A model generated the notes under the pieces. It saw nothing but the letters and a program-made list of their open reading frames with translations, was not told where the DNA came from and searched no databases. From Rhizobium ruizarguesonis (GTDB taxonomy: Bacteria > Pseudomonadota > Alphaproteobacteria > Rhizobiales > Rhizobiaceae): a DNA stretch of 64,000 nt. A program made the translations under genes and the position numbers. Below, one piece after another: positions 61,896-64,000 of this stretch (the first letter of the stretch is position 1; each line of letters starts with the position of its first letter). The DNA lies in assembly GCF_012349115.1 (NCBI RefSeq), contig NZ_PQIG01000122.1, positions 62,001 through 126,000 on the forward strand, given 5' to 3'.

Positions 61896-62807
61896 ATGTC
61901 CGCTCAACCACCTGTCCCCACCGAAAGGGGCATCCTGCAGTTTCTCGCGATTTGCGATGCCTTCTATCCGCCAGACGCTGTTGAAGCGTCGATCGAGCAG
62001 CAGCGAGATTGGTACGACGCTCTTTGTGCGCGCTTTGACCGCCCGCTGCCCCCGGAGATGATCTTTGCTGACGGCATGCTCCAGCGCATCCCGATCCGGC
62101 GTTACCGTCCGCGCAAAATCAGCACACGCACCATTCTGCTCTATCTTCATGGCGGCGGCTTCGTCGTCGGTTCGCTCGAGAGCCATCATGCCATCTGCGC
62201 CGAGATCGCCGATTTTGCCGGCGCGGAACTTGTTTCGGTCGATTACCGACTGGCCCCTGAATATCGCTGGCCGGCGCAGACGGATGACGGCTTTACCGTG
62301 TTGAAGCATCTGCTTTCCGCCAACAGCAAGGTCGTGCTGATCGGCGACAGCGCCGGGGCCAATCTGGCGGCGGGCCTTGCGTTGCGCGCGCGCGACGAGG
62401 GCCCGTCCGGCGTCGTCGGCCAGGTCCTGATCTATCCCGCGCTCGGCGGTGACCTCGATACGGGCTCCTATGTCGAAATGGCCGCGGCTCCGGGATTGAC
62501 GACGGCGGATGTCGCCTATTACCGCCAGATCCTGCTGGCACCGGCAGGCAATGAGATCGCCGAGCCGCTGCATGCAGCTTCGCTTGCCGGGCTGCCGCCG
62601 GCCTTCATCACGGTCGCGCATTTCGATCCGCTCCGGGACGACGGCCGGCACTATGCCGCCCGGCTCACCGCGGAGGGCGTCGAAGTCTGGTTCCGGGAGG
62701 AGCCGCAGATGGTGCATGCGTGGCTGCGCGCTCGCCACATGAGCGATGGCGCACGCGACGGCTTCCGCGCCGTCTGCGAGGCCACAAGGCGTTTTGCGGC
62801 GGCCTGA
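61896..62807 (+). CDS. Alpha/beta hydrolase, hormone-sensitive lipase family
   Basis: This is a 303-residue esterase: oxyanion-hole motif HGGG at residues 85-88, nucleophile Ser152 in GDSAG, acid Asp in HFDPLRDDG and catalytic His in QMVHAW. VSVDYRLAPEYRWPA is the conserved HSL block. It hydrolyses short-chain acyl esters or amides in the cytoplasm. I start at ATG 61896 with AAAGGA before it; an open frame continues 165 bases to the left without homologous content. It is convergent with the next hydrolase gene, only three bases apart. Confidence 0.89.
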   Translation: MSAQPPVPTERGILQFLAICDAFYPPDAVEASIEQQRDWYDALCARFDRPLPPEMIFADGMLQRIPIRRYRPRKISTRTILLYLHGGGFVVGSLESHHAICAEIADFAGAELVSVDYRLAPEYRWPAQTDDGFTVLKHLLSANSKVVLIGDSAGANLAAGLALRARDEGPSGVVGQVLIYPALGGDLDTGSYVEMAAAPGLTTADVAYYRQILLAPAGNEIAEPLHAASLAGLPPAFITVAHFDPLRDDGRHYAARLTAEGVEVWFREEPQMVHAWLRARHMSDGARDGFRAVCEATRRFAAA

Positions 62808-62810
62808 TGG

Positions 62811-64000
62811 TCACATCAGGTCGCGCGCGATCCGCTTTTCCGCAAAGACCTTTTCGAAGACCTGAACATCGTCCTCGAAGGCGGTGACGACAGCGCTGAT
62901 GATCCAGTCGGTCCGGGTGCAGGCAATCCGCGCGGTCGCGACCGTTCGCACGAACCAGCCGGGGCGGCGCATGTCGCAGGTCCAGGTCGACGTCCCGGTC
63001 ATCGACAGTGGATTGTCGGGTGAAATCGACCAGACTTCCTCCCGCAATTGCCGGGTCGAGAGACCTGTCTCGGGGTGTTCGGTGAGCCCGGTATCCTCGT
63101 GGATGTGATAGTCTGTTCGGTTGACCGAGAGGTCGCGGACGACCTGCCGCTTGGTCGCGGCGCCCGCATGCTCGATGTATTTCGGCAGGGGATCGGGATT
63201 GGCCGGTTCCTTGATGTCTATCCGCTGGTGCTCGCCGAGCATCGGCAGCCCCAGGCCGAGTGCGGCGATATCGACCTCGATGCCCTCGTCATCAGGCGGC
63301 GGCAGGATCATCGGCCAATAGGCGGTAGAAAGCGAAAGGCGAATGCGATGCCCCTTACGGAAGCGATAACCGCAGGCATCGAGCACGAGGCGGATCGACA
63401 CCCTCTCGCCTGGCATCAGCGGCTTGGGATCTGCATTGCCGTCCCGGTGGGTAAGATTGAGGACGCCGAAGGCGACACGCGTTGCCGTGCCGTCCGGATG
63501 GACATCGACGAGCCGGGCACAGAGGTTCCCACCGGTTGCCCGGGAGCGTAGCGCAAGCGTCAGCACGGGCCGGCCGAGATAGTCGTAATCGCCAGCAAGC
63601 GGCATCGTATCGAAGACCAGCGAGCCGGCATCGTCCAAGCGCTGATCGACCGCCATTTCGGCGTCGGGCTTCAGCGTGAAATATTCACCGGATGCCGTCC
63701 CGGTGTCGAGCGGAGAGCGGAGATAGACGGAATGTTCGGGCGCATGCGGGATCGGCATGCCTTCCGTCAGCTTGCCGAACTGCTCGACATAGAAGCACTG
63801 CATCTGCGGCATCGACCAGACGTCCTTGGCGACCCAGAAGCCCGGATCGCTGTCGCGTCGCGGGGCAGGCCGGACGGCGTCGAGAATATAGGCGCGGGCC
63901 TGCGGCAACCGGTCGATGCCGTTGTTCTCGCCTCGCAGCCATCTGTTCCACCAGGCGATCGCTTCGCCATGGAAATCGGTGCGCGGCTTCGGCCAGGCAA
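62811..64000 (-). CDS. CocE/NonD family hydrolase (5' part beyond window edge)
   Basis: The frame is open to the right edge, so the start and the catalytic alpha/beta core with its Ser lie outside. The visible 396 codons begin with the end of the core (FHGEAIAWWNRWLRGENNGID, the typical W-rich helix) and the complete C-terminal jelly-roll of the X-Pro dipeptidyl-peptidase/CocE group, with GDYDYLGRPVLTLALRS, RLVDVHPDGTATRVAFGVLNLTHR and HRIRLSLSTAYWPM. Members are peptidases, cocaine esterase or glutaryl-7-ACA acylase. A further extension after the jelly-roll (about the last 130 residues) is longer than in CocE itself. Confidence 0.86.
   Translation of the reverse strand, partial: AWPKPRTDFHGEAIAWWNRWLRGENNGIDRLPQARAYILDAVRPAPRRDSDPGFWVAKDVWSMPQMQCFYVEQFGKLTEGMPIPHAPEHSVYLRSPLDTGTASGEYFTLKPDAEMAVDQRLDDAGSLVFDTMPLAGDYDYLGRPVLTLALRSRATGGNLCARLVDVHPDGTATRVAFGVLNLTHRDGNADPKPLMPGERVSIRLVLDACGYRFRKGHRIRLSLSTAYWPMILPPPDDEGIEVDIAALGLGLPMLGEHQRIDIKEPANPDPLPKYIEHAGAATKRQVVRDLSVNRTDYHIHEDTGLTEHPETGLSTRQLREEVWSISPDNPLSMTGTSTWTCDMRRPGWFVRTVATARIACTRTDWIISAVVTAFEDDVQVFEKVFAEKRIARDLM

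Noticed and set aside
1-64000. tRNA, rRNA, CRISPR, insertion sequence, prophage or replication-origin signals
   Set aside because: I looked for conserved cloverleaf ends, regular spaced repeats, transposase motifs and iteron clusters and saw none; small regulatory RNAs cannot be excluded by eye.

Overview
The window looks like chromosome or megaplasmid DNA of a fast-growing rhizobium (Rhizobium leguminosarum/etli type; Rhizobiaceae at least). The reasons are GC-rich alphaproteobacterial coding style, dense ABC-transporter operons with their own LacI, IclR or Lrp regulators, a two-component/symporter set that matches the MctS-MctR-MctP monocarboxylate system described in R. leguminosarum, and an intergenic hairpin repeat of the kind scattered through Rhizobium genomes. 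The assignment comes from recognition, not from a database search. I see no rRNA, tRNA, CRISPR array, transposase, phage gene or replication origin. Almost everything is uptake and catabolism of small organic compounds.

Layout. 1-2185: end of a polar amino-acid ABC system plus an RraA/HMG-aldolase-like enzyme. 2270-13573: LacI regulator divergent from a FrcBCA-type sugar/cyclitol importer, an IolH-like isomerase, a Gfo/Idh/MocA dehydrogenase, a second isomerase, IolC fused to DUF2090, and IolD. This is an inositol-like locus without iolE or iolB. 13644-24099: an eight-gene operon (ribose-type importer with two permeases, COG3618-type amidohydrolase, PLP D-amino-acid lyase-like enzyme, RidA, DoeB-like deacylase), one convergent gene of unknown function, and an IclR regulator. 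Both promoters of this block carry the same tandem 18-bp operator pair at 20-bp spacing. I consider this the best candidate for an undescribed catabolic system.

24510-28528: flavin monooxygenase plus SsuABC-type importer, probably organosulfur. 28621-31066: ClC channel with CBS domains divergent from a MarR regulator. 31102-35804: amino-acid ABC importer with a homocysteine S-methyltransferase and a divergent Lrp-type regulator, fitting S-methylmethionine use. 35928-39889: mctS, mctR, a DUF3311 protein and mctP. 40037-41998: chemoreceptor ending in a CheR-docking motif. 42530-47784: second monooxygenase/SsuABC-type cluster.

48075-58964: sugar-acid regulon (ribose-type importer, small dimeric alpha/beta-barrel protein, beta-hydroxyacid dehydrogenase, gluconokinase, gluconate 5-dehydrogenase-like SDR, 2-ketoacid reductase, L-idonate 5-dehydrogenase-like enzyme, LacI regulator, gluconolactonase). 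Four copies of an ATGTTATCGATAACAT-like palindrome sit at its promoters and define the regulon. 59029-61670: ECF sigma factor and an overlapping membrane-anchored von Willebrand protein. 61896-64000: two hydrolases, the last running off the right edge.
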